Positions 1 to 15,500 of a DNA stretch of 64,000 nucleotides are shown here, in pieces (the first letter of the stretch is position 1; each line of letters starts with the position of its first letter). Under the pieces are notes generated by a model. That model saw only the letters and a program-made list of their open reading frames with translations, did no database searches and was not told the DNA's origin. Source of the DNA: Anopheles merus (lineage: Eukaryota > Arthropoda > Insecta > Diptera > Culicidae). The stretch covers positions 34,594,539 to 34,658,538 of the forward strand of contig NC_054085.1 in the NCBI RefSeq assembly GCF_017562075.2. The letters run 5' to 3'. The translations under genes and the position numbers were made by a program.

Positions 1-54
1 CGTACGGGGTTCTAGTCGAAGACGCGACGGCGACCAAAGGGAAACGAGAGAAAG
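1..54 (+). CDS. Partial exon of the PDZ gene, cut by the window edge
   Basis: The sequence reads AAAG|GTAAGA at 51-60, a good splice donor. Reading from base 3 gives 17 open codons (YGVLVEDATATKGKREK), then a single leftover G. The exon at 26846 begins with AT, which completes GAT (Asp), and the reading frame then continues into SAGILQKW. The phase match, the donor strength and the open frame together support this as the upstream exon. One other frame is also open here but would end in the wrong phase. Confidence 0.65.
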
Positions 55-3000
55 GTAAGAACTATAGTCGCTTTGTTGCTATTGTGGGTTGTCTTCTTCT
101 ATCTCTATTCCATGTTTGGAGTTTGAAGACAGTAAAATGGACATTAATTCAAGTGTGGATGTACACAAGCAATCAATTTAGTGTACAAACGAGTCGCTTT
201 GTGGCATCGGCGCTGCATGTTTATCGAAGAGGTCGAAGGGTCGCACCGGTATTGTTCAAATTGATCCAAAAATAACAGTTTTGTTGCATATCCCAATACC
301 AGATGGGAGCAATTGGTGACGGCAAGTACCGGCAAGCTGAAAATAACACTGGAGAAAGAACCTCCTTTCTCCGCCGTGCCATCTGGGACATCTGGCTTCC
401 TTTTCACGCAGAATACGACACGACTCAGTTGGTAGAAAGTTCTTTCTATCCTCGAGCGAAATTTCTCCCCGCGTGTGCGCTATTCTCCGCAAGAAATTCC
501 GCTCATCACGATCTACGCGATCGCAGTGTGCTTATTTTCACGTCATTTTGCCTGTTGGACGTTATTGTTTTTGAGGCGTACGGGCACGAGTTAGTGAGTG
601 GTAGAGCGCAAAGAAAACAATAACCCGCAGTTATTACTGTCAATCATTCGGGGACGACCCAAACAGAAAACCAACCACTCTCTTCGGTAGGGACGAAACT
701 TCCCCAAAGGAGTAGGGCGATCGCCTTACGCGCAGCAATCGCCAGCCACTTCAGAAGTCAGCGAACTGCAAACCGTCCAAGAGATAGCTACCGATAAACC
801 GTTGTTAAATGTGGAGCACAGCCTGGCGACAATGTGGACGTACGCAGGGGAAGTTAAATAACTCACCACACGGACGGAGCCCACGAGATCGGGACCGTTT
901 GTTCCCTCTTCATCGAACTGATTACAGGCCGGCAGCTCTGGTCACGAGGCCCGGTGCATATGTTGCACGGAGTAGAGGAAGAACCCCCAAACTGGCGTCG
1001 TTCGTGTCGTCTTGGGAAGAGGAAGGGATAATTTCGTACGAGAAATTAATATGACCATTCTGCCCTCTAGGTCCTCCTCTTCTTGCGCGTGTTTGCAAAT
1101 GAGCACACGACCCGGGCCGGCGACTGGTAGACTGGTGTCTGTCAGTTCAGTCTTTGGGCGCGATCGCGATCTGGCGGAAGCAAATTAAAAAAGACAGGAA
1201 GGCATAATCTGCCATAATGTGCGCGGCGTCGTCTTTCTCTGTGCCATCTGTCTCGGTGCCATCGCTGCCGTACGACTGCTGCGTTGTCGCACGTGGTCGT
1301 CGTGGCAGGTTTACTGATGGGTTTGGTGGTTTCGGAGCTACGATGAACGAAGAACTCTAGGTGTCTGCGGGGTGGCCGCATTTTGTAACCCTCTTTTTGG
1401 GTTTGCCACCTAGTTTGGGATCTTCTTTCGGTGTCAGTAAGCCAAAGAGGGGTGTGCCTCACCCTGGAGAAGCTCTAATAAAGCTTAATAATTCCTGACG
1501 AAGTAGATTTTTTACTCAACAACGCTAAAATAGGCATAACATACAAAAAAGAAGAAATTATTGATCATATCTCTGGATGAGTGTGCATCTTCGTCTCGTT
1601 TCGTTCTGTTTCGTCGTTGGCAGAAACAGGGAAGAGTCGCCAATCGATAGCAACCTAGCAGTGCCTCTTAGCAGCGCCAAGGCATCGCGTGGCAGCACGT
1701 TGCGCATGAGATAGCGCCTTGATGGATGGATGGATAGAAGCGCTTTCCCAGCGGCTGGTAGAGGAAGCATTCCCGCATTAGCGCGCAGCCTTCGAGATGT
1801 GTGCAACCTGCCCGAAACTCAATGTCGGTCCACGCCCGCGCAAACTCGCTCACTGTGACTGGCGAGAGGCCATAGTTAGAAGACGAGCAGGGGCGCCTAT
1901 ATCTCCCCGATTGCTTCACGGTGTACCGATCCCGGCAGAGCTGACTCATTCGGGAGAGACTCCACAGCAGTGTGCGGTACCGGAGTTTTAATGCCTCGAA
2001 GCCCGAAAATCCGACAGTTTTATTGCGCCTGATGGGTGGATCTCGTTCTGGGATGTGTGCAGGGAGAGGTGTTCACGCCACGGTTGAGAGCTCCCTTATT
2101 CCCTTTGTTGAGTGGGCTTTTGTTGGAAAACACCTCTCCAACTAGCGAGCGGAGTAAATGGGTTTGTGTTTATTATATTCTCTAAAAAATCTAGCTTGAT
2201 CCATTGTGTTCATCGACTCAGACCCGGGACGGGGAAGTAGTCCCTGGGCTGGGACTGGGGCCAGATATTGCAGTCAAATTTCTCCACTGCATCCGGATGC
2301 TAAATGTGCGTTTATGGTGGTACATGCGTCGGTGGTACTGCACAGGAAGCTAGAGCCCCTGGAATACCTTCGCTTGAACGCCCCAGGCCCCTGTCCGCGC
2401 ACTTACGAACGGGGAAAACGGTACGCAAAACTCCACTTAAAATGTTACGCTTCTATGCACTCGGCCCTCGGCTGTGTGGGGTTTTATTGTCTTGTTCACG
2501 CACATACGCACTCCACCAGAAGCGCTCTGTTTTCCGTGATGCGTTTTTGGAGTTCCTGGTGATCGGTGGGGAAGATTCGTTGTGTTTATTTGTTCGCTTT
2601 GTAAACCGGTGTGAATCAGCAAACCAATAGCGAAGCGGGTAAATCCACCACAGGACGCAAGAAGTATAGTTACAACAGCTCGAGGGAATTTCCCGTTCGC
2701 TAGGTTGTCTTTTTTTTTGGCGAATAACAACTTCAATACCCTCAATTAAAAATACTGAATACAATCTGTTCAAACAAACAATCGAATGCCCAGAAGGAAT
2801 ATTGATCCCGACCGGTCGTGCCAGTTCTCTTCGGCAGATCTCTTCTGCAAACAGCCAACCAGATCCTCATTATCCTGCCGTTAAATAGCTTAAAGGCCAG
2901 TAGGGAACTGTTTGCCATGCAGTTTAAACTCAACTAAAAAGGCACGGGCTCGGCATGGGACTATTAGAAGCGTGTGACAGGGCGCATGATTAATTGATCT

Positions 3001-6000
3001 AAATTCCGTGCAGCATCAGTTCGAATCCCATCAGGGACGGTAAATGAGGCGTTTTGTGTGTGTTGCCTCTCTCGGTCTGTGGGCTCTCGTTATTGTTGTT
3101 GTTTTTTGTGTGCATGTTCACTTTCTGCTTCCCCCTTGTGTTTTATGGAACCCACGGGTGTTTCCGCGCGATCGGCGCCCGGGGGTCTTGTCTCGTCATT
3201 GTTTGCATAACAAACGAGAATGCACCAAAAATGGTGGGGAGCGGGTTTTGGGATAAAAACAAGGTAGAAGCGGAACCACCGTTTTGCCGTACAGTTTGGT
3301 TGTTGCATTGGCTTTTTGTGTGGCCGGGAGTAGGGTGAAAGTCATGCTTTATGGGAAAATGACAAAATTTCAACGCTACGGTGCATGGTGAGGCCGCTCT
3401 TTCTCTCTATGTCCACGGCACCGGAAATGACAGTGCACTGTGGCAGTCCACTGTTTGGCACAAATTAGATGTCGACTGGCAGATCCCCAGAAAGAGATTT
3501 TACATGAAAAGGGTAGAAGAGGGTAAAAAAAAACATTGTGTTTGAGAATGTTTCGTTTATGTTGTGCTATTAAAATAGCATTACTCCGAGATCGTTTGTA
3601 TCAGATATGTGCACAGCATGTGGGGAGTGTGATTCAAATGAAGCATTCTTTTACCCATTCATATCGTTATTAATCAAATGATTGTAGCTATGATTTTTTT
3701 TTTGAAAACGTTATAAAACACTTTTTTTCGATGCTAGATGTGAGAATTTGTTGTTTGTGAGTTTGATGCTGAACGGATTTGAACCCACGATCTCAGGCGT
3801 TGTATGTCGCGGGTTGTATCATGACACTATTGGCTCATTGCTTAGGTGGTGCGTTAGAATTGAGTCGTATTGAATCGCAAATACATCATTTCATTGGTGT
3901 TAAGACATGCCTAAACACTTCCTTCACTATTAGAAAGGGGTCTAACAGCCATCTTATAGGTTATAATAAATCCATTAAGAACGCATATCTCCATCAGCAT
4001 GTCTGCATGCTTTAGCTTGCCGCTTCCAACTAACATCAATTATCATGAACGGTCGCTCGGTGATGAAATAAATGCAATTTACAAGACGCTAGTCGCTCGG
4101 TACCATCAATTGCATCGGGTGCATCGACCTCTCCTCTCTCCGTTGGGAGCGCGCGCGCTTGCAATATATGCAAACAATCAACTAGGCAATTGCTGAATGT
4201 CTTCATCGTCAAGTGGACAGGCGCACACATCGCACTGCGCGCGGTTGATTAGCCCGTGTGGGACTGTGGGCCACTGTGTAACACAATGCGCACCCGTACG
4301 CAAACACATATTGGTGACGTTTGATTGTAATCTCGCGCGCATCTGCACTCTAGCGGCGCAGAACAACGCTGTCCCGCTTTTTTAAATCACCCGCTGGGGG
4401 GAGCGGAGAGAACAGGCGCTTGGGAAACACAAAAAATGCAACTGTAAGTAATTATGCTTCTTGAAGACCCCGCTGCGGCGCGATGGAAAGCTGCAGATTA
4501 GAACAAACTGCCTGCATTCCCTCCTTTGCAGCATCGGTTGATGGTGAGGCAGCAAGAGCCAGCGGGCGGTGGAAAAAGGAGGGAATACACAGCAAATGCG
4601 TTTGTGCAGGCACAAATCGAACTGTTAAACAGCCCGCCGTTGATGACGTTGTCTTTTGAAGAGAGGGGGGGAGAAAAACATCAGCAATTGAAACGTAAAA
4701 CAACTCGCAGTGTATGCTGCTGGAAGATGTACGTACGCGCAGCACGCACGGTCTGCGCATAATGCGTCGCGCTGCGTGGAAAAATAAAATGCATCTCCTT
4801 TTGGGATGCAGCGGAGAAGATGATTGCAGCCCCTGCTTCTGCTTGTCTGCTCGAGCCTGATGTTAGTTTATGCTTTGTTTGTTGTTATGCTATGCTTCTT
4901 CTCACTGTCCGTCCCGCGACGTCCCGCTCCGCACACAACGAAAGCGCGCGCTCATTGTGTGCGCATTTCAACGCCCATTGCACAGCGAACCGAGGGGTCG
5001 TTCCGTTGCGGCAACCCGTCGGGTGCATCGGGTGCTGCAAAGATGCAAACCGTATCGGTTGCATTGCCATTTACGGTTTAGTATCTTGCGTGCATTGACG
5101 CGTTTGCGAAGCGCCTTTTTTTTTAAGCAATCTCAAATCCTCCGTTGCGCAGATGCGGCCAGGTGCGTTCCGGGGGGAGGTGATGCACATGCACCAAATG
5201 TAGGGCTTGTATCGTGCGGGATGGTTAAAAGTGTTAATTGCTTAATTAATATAGCGACGTAATTGAATTCGTTTCGGGGTGGGAAGAGTGGTAAAAACGC
5301 TCCGCTTAATTAATGTGTGTGTCCGTGTGGATGCTGCTGAACCATTTTGGAAAACCCATTTGACAAGCGTGTTACATTTTCCGATTCGATATTGATGGGG
5401 TTTCTCTGTTCCCCTCTCCGTTTGCCACCACCAAAATGGGTACCATTATCAGATCCGGAGACGCACGACACCTATGATCTAACATCGTTCGTGTGTGTGT
5501 GTGTAGGGCTGGCGCTTTATTGCACAACATTGAAGCCTCCCAAAATGAGAAAGGTGCTGCTGCTCTCGCATGTGACGGATGTGGAGCAATTAGCTTGCTG
5601 TGCCTTGAGCGGGGGCAATATTATGCGAACGATATGCCCGTGCTTCATGCTTGGCTCACCTCACCGGCACGTCGCATTTTGGGTCCGGCGCTGCCTGCCG
5701 TTGGGTGTTGATGGCTCCGGCGTTGATAGCATCTAATTATGGTGTGAATGCACCCAAAGTGCACTGAGAGAGCCACATTTGGCAGCTTGTTTGGCGTAAA
5801 CGGACCGCATTTTGCTTATTATTGCATGGGCTTTTGCACGTGCACGGGGTGCCCCCGGGGTTGGTAATTGTGACGATAATCTAACAGTAAACGGTGATTT
5901 ATCTGCTTAATTGGATAATTTGTTTTCCCGCGTGAGGTCTCAATTTTGGTGTCCAATTCGAATCCAATACGAGAGTAAGAAAATGGATTCTTTTTCTCGA

Positions 6001-9000
6001 TGTGTGGACGTTATTGAGCAGGTTTATTGTTGTGCACACATTTCTTATTACATGATAGGATTCAACCTCAGTAATCTTGAAGTAGTGGATCGAGAAAGGA
6101 GTGTTTTTTGGGTCAACGTTTATACCCTTATTATTAGCTGAAGAAGGCTAGCTCTTTACTTTCTTTGTGCATTCTTCACACCCAAAAGAAGCAGAACGCC
6201 CAACTCAAAAGTCATTAATCTCGGTAAACAAAAGTGACCTTATTTGAGCGGAGGCCACCAAGCGGCACCAAGGCATATCGAAGGAATCAAAAGAGATTAA
6301 TACCTCCCCTTTGTGTGTCAGACCCTGTTTTCGGCCAAGCGGCTGGCTGCAACGTGTGGCCGCATCGTTCTTGATCACTTTCCAAATATTTACACTTCAC
6401 ACTGGCCGCACGAATGACCACGCATGGGTGCATCATCGGCTTTCTGTCTTTTCTTTTCTTTGGAGAATCCACCCTATGTTTGGGATCAAATTTTCCGATG
6501 AGAATTTTCAGAACAAAACGAAGGAGAGGCAAAAAACGAGGCAATAAAATTGCCGATAACAATGGGTGCAAGATTGGTTTCGAACGGGAAATTCTCATTT
6601 GCTGCCACTCGGCCACTTTCCTCCCGTTTTTTTTAATTGTTTCATAGGCAAAAGCCGAACGCATGAAAGAATTTTCTCGCATTTCAGTATTAATTGGTCC
6701 AAGCTGGCTCGGGAGCGGGACGATCATCCTTCATTGACCATGTGTGTGTGTTTGGATACGGTTCAATGGAACGCTGAAAGAGTGGATCCATTTTTTGTTG
6801 TTGCTATGTTCCTTTTCAAGTCTTCTGAGCAGGCATTATGCATAGTTTTCGCATTCGGACGTCAATATATTAGCCCCACTCTCCCGTCATTGCTGGATGC
6901 ACTCTGGCAGACATTTGGAGGTCGTCATACCCGTGGAAGTACCGTTTCCAGTTCGGGATCGAACAGACACGGGAGAGGAGGTCATATTACGTCGGATCAG
7001 CTTCAAAATTCCGAATCTGGGCGCGCGCATTCTGCAGCCTATCAAGTTCGTTAGCCCGCCGACAAGTGAACTTCTCGATGAATATTAATTGAAAAATTAA
7101 CACGAAACAACGGAACGCGCACGAGTTCAAAGGAAAAGCCAATTGGTAATACGAGAATTCGTCCAGCGGGAGGTGTACCGAAGAGTGGAAGCGATGGAAA
7201 AGTTCTACCAGAGTGTGAAGTAAAAACAAACGGCTAATGAGTGAGAAGTTCCAAACCAGTGATTGTTGGACGGCGCAGTTCCACGCATCGAAAGACATAA
7301 GAAATGTGCAGAATATCATGGACATTGCGTGAACAACGGTTGGATGATCGCAGGCTATGCTTTAAATTGGTTGTGTTTGCCCTTTTGTCGCAAAGACTAA
7401 TGTCAAAGATTAAGCGTTTGCAGAAACGCACCTGTGCCTGTACGACCTGAAAGAATAGCATGAGGTAGAGTTAGTACAATGTCACATCATGCCACACGCA
7501 CGCATCATGTCAGGGACATAGGTGAAGGTGCAGCACGACACGGCTTAAACCGATCGAAACAATAGACAGAAAGCTCTGCCAACTGGAAACCTTAGCCTTC
7601 TTAGCTAACTAGGTGGATCCAGGGTGACATTCGTAGATTTGGTTTAGTATTCAAAAAGGTGCCTTGAGTAGACGTCGCGGCATCTCGCGCAAGATCACAT
7701 GCATCTTATGTCTGTAGGCAGCTCCTACACACACAGACTCAATTACTTGTTGTTGGACCTCCCCACTGGATGAACTCTGGAGACATTCAGTTTGAAAAGG
7801 TTAGCTATGCCCAGACATTGGAGAGATGTTAGATCGGTTGAGTCTCACGTACCGAACGCAACGCGTGCTCCAAACCCTTGGGCGGTCAGGTCTTGCAGTC
7901 GTTATTGTCACCTACCACCCGAGGCGTGAGCACTAACCCCATCGCTTCCCCGTGCACGTGTCAGGTGACTCCCTCAGCGCTCAAGCCCAAGCTCCCCCCG
8001 ATAGCCCAACTCCATTGTCTGGATGGATGCCGCGCTTTTGTATGTCAGGTTGTCCGATTTCCGGGCCGTCGTTCTTCACGCTCCACTCGGTGCGCTCCCG
8101 GGTGTACCCCCGGTCCCCCATGCGGTGCGGAAATGATTTATTCTCGAGACACAAATGTCGCTGAACGATTGCTGCTTCAACCGCTTTGGCGTGACTGACT
8201 GAGATTTAATTTCACTGTTGGAATTAGAGTGTTCGCTCGTTCCGGAGGGTACGCCCGCTCCACAGGAGTGTCACTGTGGGTCTTTCGCCTTTCGGAGTGT
8301 ACCTGAGTGTACCGCGCATTGGAGGGGAAATAAGGAAAAACAAGTTACTCAGCAAATACTCTGATGCCTGGCTGGTTCAGTGGTTTTGGAAATTACATCT
8401 TCGATCTCGTCCTCCCCCCACCCCCACCGGGTTAGGGTGTTCAAATATGGCACCGAAGTCAATTAAATACGCACGATTCGAACGGAAAAGAGCACGCGGG
8501 GCGTAACCTTCATGGCAAGGCAAGGAAACACTGGCAACGTTACTCCATTGTGGCGGGTTGGGAACACGTCAAATTCGCCATGGCTCATTGGGTTTTGTTT
8601 GTGCACGATCGGTGTGTGTGTGTGTGTGTGTTCGGTGGGTCATCTGCATACATTTCGTGGTCTGCTGGGTTCACGTTGGCTTTGATTTTTTCGTTCTTAC
8701 CGATCGTTTTGGCCGGTCGTCGTGTGGCTTAATGGGTGGGTTGATTACGCCATCAAATGAAAGGGAAGGCCCGTGCGACATAAGTTGAAGCAAAAATGAA
8801 ACAAAAATAAAAACTTCCAAAGAGGATGTAATGGCACGCGTTTTGATAGAACTGACTTGAAGCTTATTTATTGGCGCTACTTTTTAAAACGCTCCGGATC
8901 TACGGTCCGTTAAAGTAGTAATGTTTTATTTATACCCGTAACATTCTATTTCAGGCCTCAATAATTGTTTTAGAATGTTTAGAGTTGATTGATTTATGGC

Positions 9001-12000
9001 CCATTAAAAATATTCTTCATGTTATTTTTTTTGTTGAAAGCATACATACATTTCCAACAATGTTACACCAACAAGTCAGAGTTTATTAAGCAATTGTTTC
9101 GTGCAAATCCATATCAAGCATGTTAATCGCATTGCAGCTTTCTGTAGGTGGGTTTTGCCCTCAGCTTTTGTCGTGTGCGCTACTCGGCATGGTTTCCAAC
9201 GCCAAGAATTGTCAGTTTGATTTGGCACGAACATAAACTACGGCCAAACAACGCCACACGCCGCCGATATGCCTCCAACATTGGAACAAACATCGGGTGT
9301 GCTGCTGTTCGAGCTGTCAGTGCCTATTAACATTCCGGCGTACTTCGGGACACTGATCCTGGAGCTCTTTGGGATTGCAAGCGATCCTTTGTGGTGTGGG
9401 CTAAGAGGTTCTGCAAATTGCACCGATCAAGCGAGCGCGATAGGTATTTTCACTAGTTTGATTAAAACCACTCAACTGTCTTTAGACTGGAGCCGGTTTC
9501 TGGGGGGCGGGGAGCGTTGTACGTAAAGCGTGCGCCTCCAAACTTCCTTCGAGCCGTACGGGGTTTCGTGCGGTTGTCGTGAGATTCCATCGTGGGTGCC
9601 CATAAGAGAGCCATTGCATAAGACCTCTCGGTACGGTGTACACCAAGGGCTGCCTGTAAGCAGGTAGGCACGATGATTAATCCAGCTCGAACACAACTTA
9701 CACTTCTTTTTCTGCGCAAGATGCCCTTTTCGGGGCTGTCTAAAGCAATACCCGGCCGATGGTAATGTACTCGCCCCTGAAACAAGGTGTTTGTGCTGCA
9801 ACACCTAAACTCCCGGTTCAAGCAACGTTACCCCGTGGCCCAGAGAGACACTCTCCCGCCGGGCGATGGCAGCTCCAGTTTTTGTAATGCTCTCGTTCCT
9901 CTCGAATTGCTCTCATCCTGTGTGTGTGTGTGTGTGTGTGTGAGGGGGCAGTTACACGGGGAACTCTTTGTAATATGCGCAGCTCCCGAAGCACCTTTTA
10001 CAGACCTCACCAACGGTTTCCCCCGTTGGCTAATTTCTTGTGGTGGCGCGCACTTTGGTAGGTAAATAGGGCCAGCAATTAAACACACACACACACATTC
10101 CGACCGTTGCATATGAAAGTGGTCTAAAATGTGCGGTGGTGCGTAAGACTTAAGCACCTTTTGGAGCTGCCACCGAGTGACTCAACCCCTTTCCGGAAAA
10201 GGCCACTCTTTTTAGGCACCACTCCACAAACGCGCCAAACACATACAGAGAGAGAGGGAGAGAACACCCGTTTTACACCCTCCGGGATTGTGTGGTGTGG
10301 GCTGTGCGTAATGCCAGTTGGCTGCGACACAGGGCTTAGATTGTAGAATTTCAACCCGGTCGAAAGTGGCCGCTTTAGAGTGGCTGCAAGCGCCACAGTG
10401 AAAGTTCTGCCGCAACAAAAATCCATTAACCACAGCCACGGCACGCTGCACTCTCTATCTATCGGTTCAATCGGCGGCACACAATCTGTTGTGTGTGGCC
10501 TATGATTTACTCACTTAAGATGTCTGTTCCTGTTAAAGCACTGCAACCACTTAAAGACAACTGAACGGTACGCCTGCGGACTGTGTAGGTTTTGGAGCAG
10601 AGTTTCAAGTAGAAACTGAAATGAAAACGTTTAGATTACGCGGCCTGTAAAGCCGTTTGGCTTATCTAGTGTTGGGTTTAATGTGTTTTTTTGCTGTTAT
10701 TTCCGAACAAAACGCTGGATTAGGCCGGCTTAAGTAGAGCCTCCGGTTGTTGGAGTTGAAGTTGGCCATACTGTTTCCTTCAACAAACAACACCCAGCAC
10801 CAATCTGATCATCGTGCAAGCTTTCCGCGCCTATGAACCCACTTCGTGCGGTGGCGTGTCGGCTGGAGTAGAAGGGAACTTCATGTCTGCCAGTCGGCGA
10901 GCATAGAATGGAACATTCCTGTCCTATGAAACATGGGCCCCGCCGATCGGGTGACGGTTTTTGGACCAATATAAATGCCAGACACGCGCCACACATATTC
11001 CCTTCCCCCTGCATTCCCAGTGCTAAAACACTGCGAAAAGAAACAAAAATCAGGTCGTCGACCCGCGGTGCTATAATTCAGTTTGTTTTGCCAATCCCGC
11101 ACGCACCGTAAGGGTTTAACGAGGGGCGATGTTTGTGGGGATACTGCTCCGGCGATCTCCGGGTGTGTGTGAGGCCCTCGTCTATGGTGAAATTGCAAAT
11201 GTAAATAAACACATTGACAGTGTCTGTTGCTATATTGACAGGGTAGTCCCTCGGACCCGGAGTGTTTGCGGAGATTCTTCCGTAGATCGTTCCACACGAG
11301 CGCCGGGAATGCGGTTAATGAATTGGCATTTGCGCATTACTGTGTGAGACATTCTTGTGCATATTGATGTAAACAGCTGCAATGGCTGTTTGTGTGTATG
11401 TATCCAGGCGATCAGTTGCTCGAGTACTGTCTAGAGCCTGAGTTATTCTACAATGATCCTCGCACCAAATATTTGTGGTTGTGTGTCTCCACACTGCTTC
11501 AATCAATTGATGTTCGGTAAAGCGTGAAGAACGAATGGTCAGATGAGATGAGTGATGTTGTAACCTACCGCAGCAGAGCCGGTCTTGCCCATACAAGGGG
11601 GATCGTACGCGGCGTCATCTTAGACGGATTAACCAACCAACTTCTCCCGTGTGGGGAGTTATGGAATCGGAGTATGGATATATCCGACCCAGCCCAGCTG
11701 CCAGGTGCTCTCCGCCCGCTGTTCGTCAGCGTTTATTAATACCACATCATTCGCTTCCGTACAGAGGGCGCGCGTGGCGTTGTGAGACTTGACATCATGA
11801 CTCGTCATACGCACATACATTGCGGTAATAATTCTTTGCAGCGATTAAGCACTTGAATGGCATCATTGGGAAGGTGTTGCTGTTCCCGCTGTGTGTACTG
11901 TGCTGGATACTTTGCATGACGCTCTGTTCCCGGGATCTCGTCACGAGCCTTCTCGGGAGAATTTTAAATGTCTCGCTGAGATCATCAGCAGCAGGCGAAT

Positions 12001-12493
12001 CGCTAAGGAGAGGAGTTGTAAAAATGCGCAATTTCAACGGCGGTCCATTACTGACTGGCGGGGCACACAGTTAAGCCTCAATTAAGTATGATATATTGCG
12101 TGGCTGTTAACCATTTTTTGCATCTTTGCTACCAAACAGCATTCGCATTCAGCAAAGCCTGGTAGCGTGGTGGCGGATTAATGGTTTTGTTTTAAATATG
12201 AAACACTTTAAAAAGAAGAATTGCAACGAAAAGTTCCTTCCTTCCCTTGTGGCTCAGCTAAGGTACGGGATGAATAATTGTATTATTGACACCCTACCCA
12301 GCTACACACTTTGACAGATGTCATCGGAGTGCATGTTTTAGAGTCCTCGTTCCTGTCAATTGTGCATGTCATAACACGGTAATTTATCACGCAGCTAAAT
12401 GGTTCTCTTGCCACGCTCCTCTTCACTTGCTTATTGTTGTTTGCGTTTGAAATTGTGCTTTATGAAACGGAGCTAATTTATGAAATTCTTTTC

Positions 12494-12545
<52 letters not shown>

Positions 12546-15500
12546 AGGTATGTATCGTTTGCTCGGATGATTGACAGCACACTGCCCGTCTGCACACGCT
12601 TCCATTAGCGGCTGTTTACACGATCCGGTGTCGTGTATGTTGGTAGATATTTTGATTAATTAAAGTCAAGCAAGACATTATGACACACCCAGCTGGATGG
12701 AGTAATAACAAGCCGCGTGATTCCATACATTACCCTTTTGCGGTGTTGTTATTACGCACCTTGTGCTGCTTATCAACCTTTGAAAGTGATGTTCAGTTTT
12801 TTTGTTCTCCATCCTGCAAAAAAACAATACATAAAATTAATTTAACGCACTATTGCTTCGAGAACTGGAACGGATATTTGGTTAGATAAAGGGTAATTTT
12901 CTATGAACAATCAACAACCCCGTTCTTTTGCTGCAAAGGGGACTGTTTCGTGTCGTGAAAGTATCGTCTCACATTAATTGAATGTTTACAAAGCATACAC
13001 ACCCCCAATCGCTAGCAGACATTGCACCGGGTTGCTTGGATGTGATCTCATTTATGTTCTTCGATGGGGCCCCGATGTACATTCTTAATCAGTGACCGGA
13101 AGTATTGAAACGTCAATCGATTGGTTAGTGTTTGTTTCATGGGCCGAGAAGCGATCGTTAATTGGACACATGCACACGTGTCAACATGTGCACCAGTATG
13201 GGATTGATAGGGACGGGCAACGGGCGCATGAGGGCATTAAAGTCCGGGAGGAAGAGTACTTCCCGAAATTGGTTTCCTATTTCACGCTACAATTATTGGG
13301 CGGGCTTCCAGCGGTCGGAAAGTAAACGGTGAACCCATCCCGTTTTTTTAACTGTGTTGCTACACGGTGAACTATGAACGGTGTTATTGAACCCGTAGCG
13401 GGTTTTTTTCTATGGAAAATAAAGGGACGCTTTTTCCCACTGCAATTTCGTCACCGAAAAGTGCCTCCAAGAAAGGGAACGGAGCTGCTGATAAGATATG
13501 CTGCATTGGAGCCACTAGCATGTAAAGCTAGACGTGTGTCTGTTTACCGCTGTGTACCGTCAATATCTTCCCACTTTTGAAGGGGAGTTTAGGATTGGGG
13601 TTTGGTAAAAGTAATGCCATGATAGAAACACGTTAAAACATCGAATAGTTAGTTGAAGCAATTCGTAGTTCTCTATTCCGAGCGTCCTGGAAATACTGGA
13701 AGGCGGATTATATACGTTTGGGGAGTCATGTTACGCAGCTTGATTAGACGATTAGTCTGCTTTCTTGTAGAGGCCGTTGGATTGTTCTGTTCGGTGGAAT
13801 TGCGTCGCTGGAATTGAAAGTGCCAAAGAATTATGAAACACCAAGGCCGGGACTTTGGCAGTGTCTGGCGAACAGTGATAATACCAGACACTCACTGGCA
13901 CACCAAGCTCGATTCGTTAAATTGAATTTACACTCCGCATGGGCGTAACCGTTACGACAGTTTTATTTACAAATGTTTAAAAGAAGTTCTTATCAGCGCT
14001 AGGCTTGCGGCTTGCCGGATGGGTGGATGATGTCAGACACAGGAAATAGAACCAAAACAGCGCCCCGCTGGGCAGATGGAGAGTAATATGAAATTGACCA
14101 TTTTTTTCGGACTTGTAAATGAAGATGTGTGCTATAAACGTTATCAAAAAGTGGTGTAATTTTAAAACAACCTGTCAGGCAAATGTTTCACTTTTTCTGT
14201 TCCTTTTTTCCTGCAAACAAAGGCACACTTTCACCACTTCCTCCGATAGCATCGAAAATGTTTATAAATTGTGCCTTTTGTACATTGTTACCAACACACA
14301 CCGGGGGGGGGGGGGGAATAGACAGGTTAATTTCAGCCACGATCCAATCTATGAGGTTGTGGTTACGTTTACGTTTGCTGCAACCCTGCAACATGCGGGC
14401 TCTTTCAATGCGGTGCGGTCTCTCCCCGTACGAAAATCAACCTGTTGTGGCGTTTGTTGCGTTTTCATTTGCTCTGTCCTATGCTAATGTGAAGCATAAA
14501 ATAAAACAATAATTCGTCGTCAAACCACCGGCAGCAGCAAAAAAAAACAAACCCTTCGCTCTAGATGGCTTCCCGCCATTGATGCAACCCATATATCCGG
14601 CGTGAGAAACCTGCATTTCTTTTGCCGCGCCGGTCTCCGGGGTTTAGGCAGCGATAGCACCCGAACAGGTAGCGCGGTCCCATCGAACGGTCCCTAACCG
14701 CAGGAAAAGGGCCTACCTGTTCTGGATGTCGTACCGTCATAAAGCAAAAAAAAAGGGAAAAAACAGAATGCTGAGGAAAGGAGGAAAATACACTCATTTC
14801 GGTGTGGCAGTGCGCCCAGTGGAAACGGCACCTGCTTACACATATGGGCGAGACGCGAGTTTTGCGCTTAAACAGTCGCCTTAATCAAGCGAGAAAAAGA
14901 GTCGTGGTAAGGGTTTTTTTTTAATCGTGCCATATATTTTGCCCTCAAATTATGTAGCGTCTTGGGTCCTCTGGCGTGTGTTGTAATTTTTCTTTACCAA
15001 AATCAGATAAACGATTATGACAACCACCCCTCTTCAAAGCGTTATAAAACGTCTACGTGTCCGCTCGATTAGATCGAGCTAATCTCCCCGATTCGTTGCG
15101 GAGTTGCGGTCGATCGGTCGGCATTGCATGGTCTGAAATAATGGTAATAAAAGTGTATTGCCTGTATTCGTAAAAGGATTATGTAAATTAAAATTAATAA
15201 AACCGTCGCACTGTGCTGCGCTAATCTCCTAACTGTTGAGTGATAATGCGGCATGAGCGAAGAATGACTGCCTTGAAGCCTTTCCCAGAGAAGCTGCCAA
15301 GATGGTCGATTACACTTCACCATTTTACTACACCTCAATCATCCAGCAGGTTAAAGCAGCACCTCTTCAGCGTCTTCAATTCTTCATTAATGCCTTCGCT
15401 TTTCGATTGCATGCACGTCCTTTTTTATCTCCGTTTTTTCTTCAATAAAAGTACACTTCTCGCTCTCTCTTTTTCTTGAACTCCAAAAGCAAGCAATTAA

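Noticed and set aside
3018..3028. Isolated AGTTCGAATCC as a tRNA gene
   Set aside because: A B-box match alone, without an A box or foldable arms.
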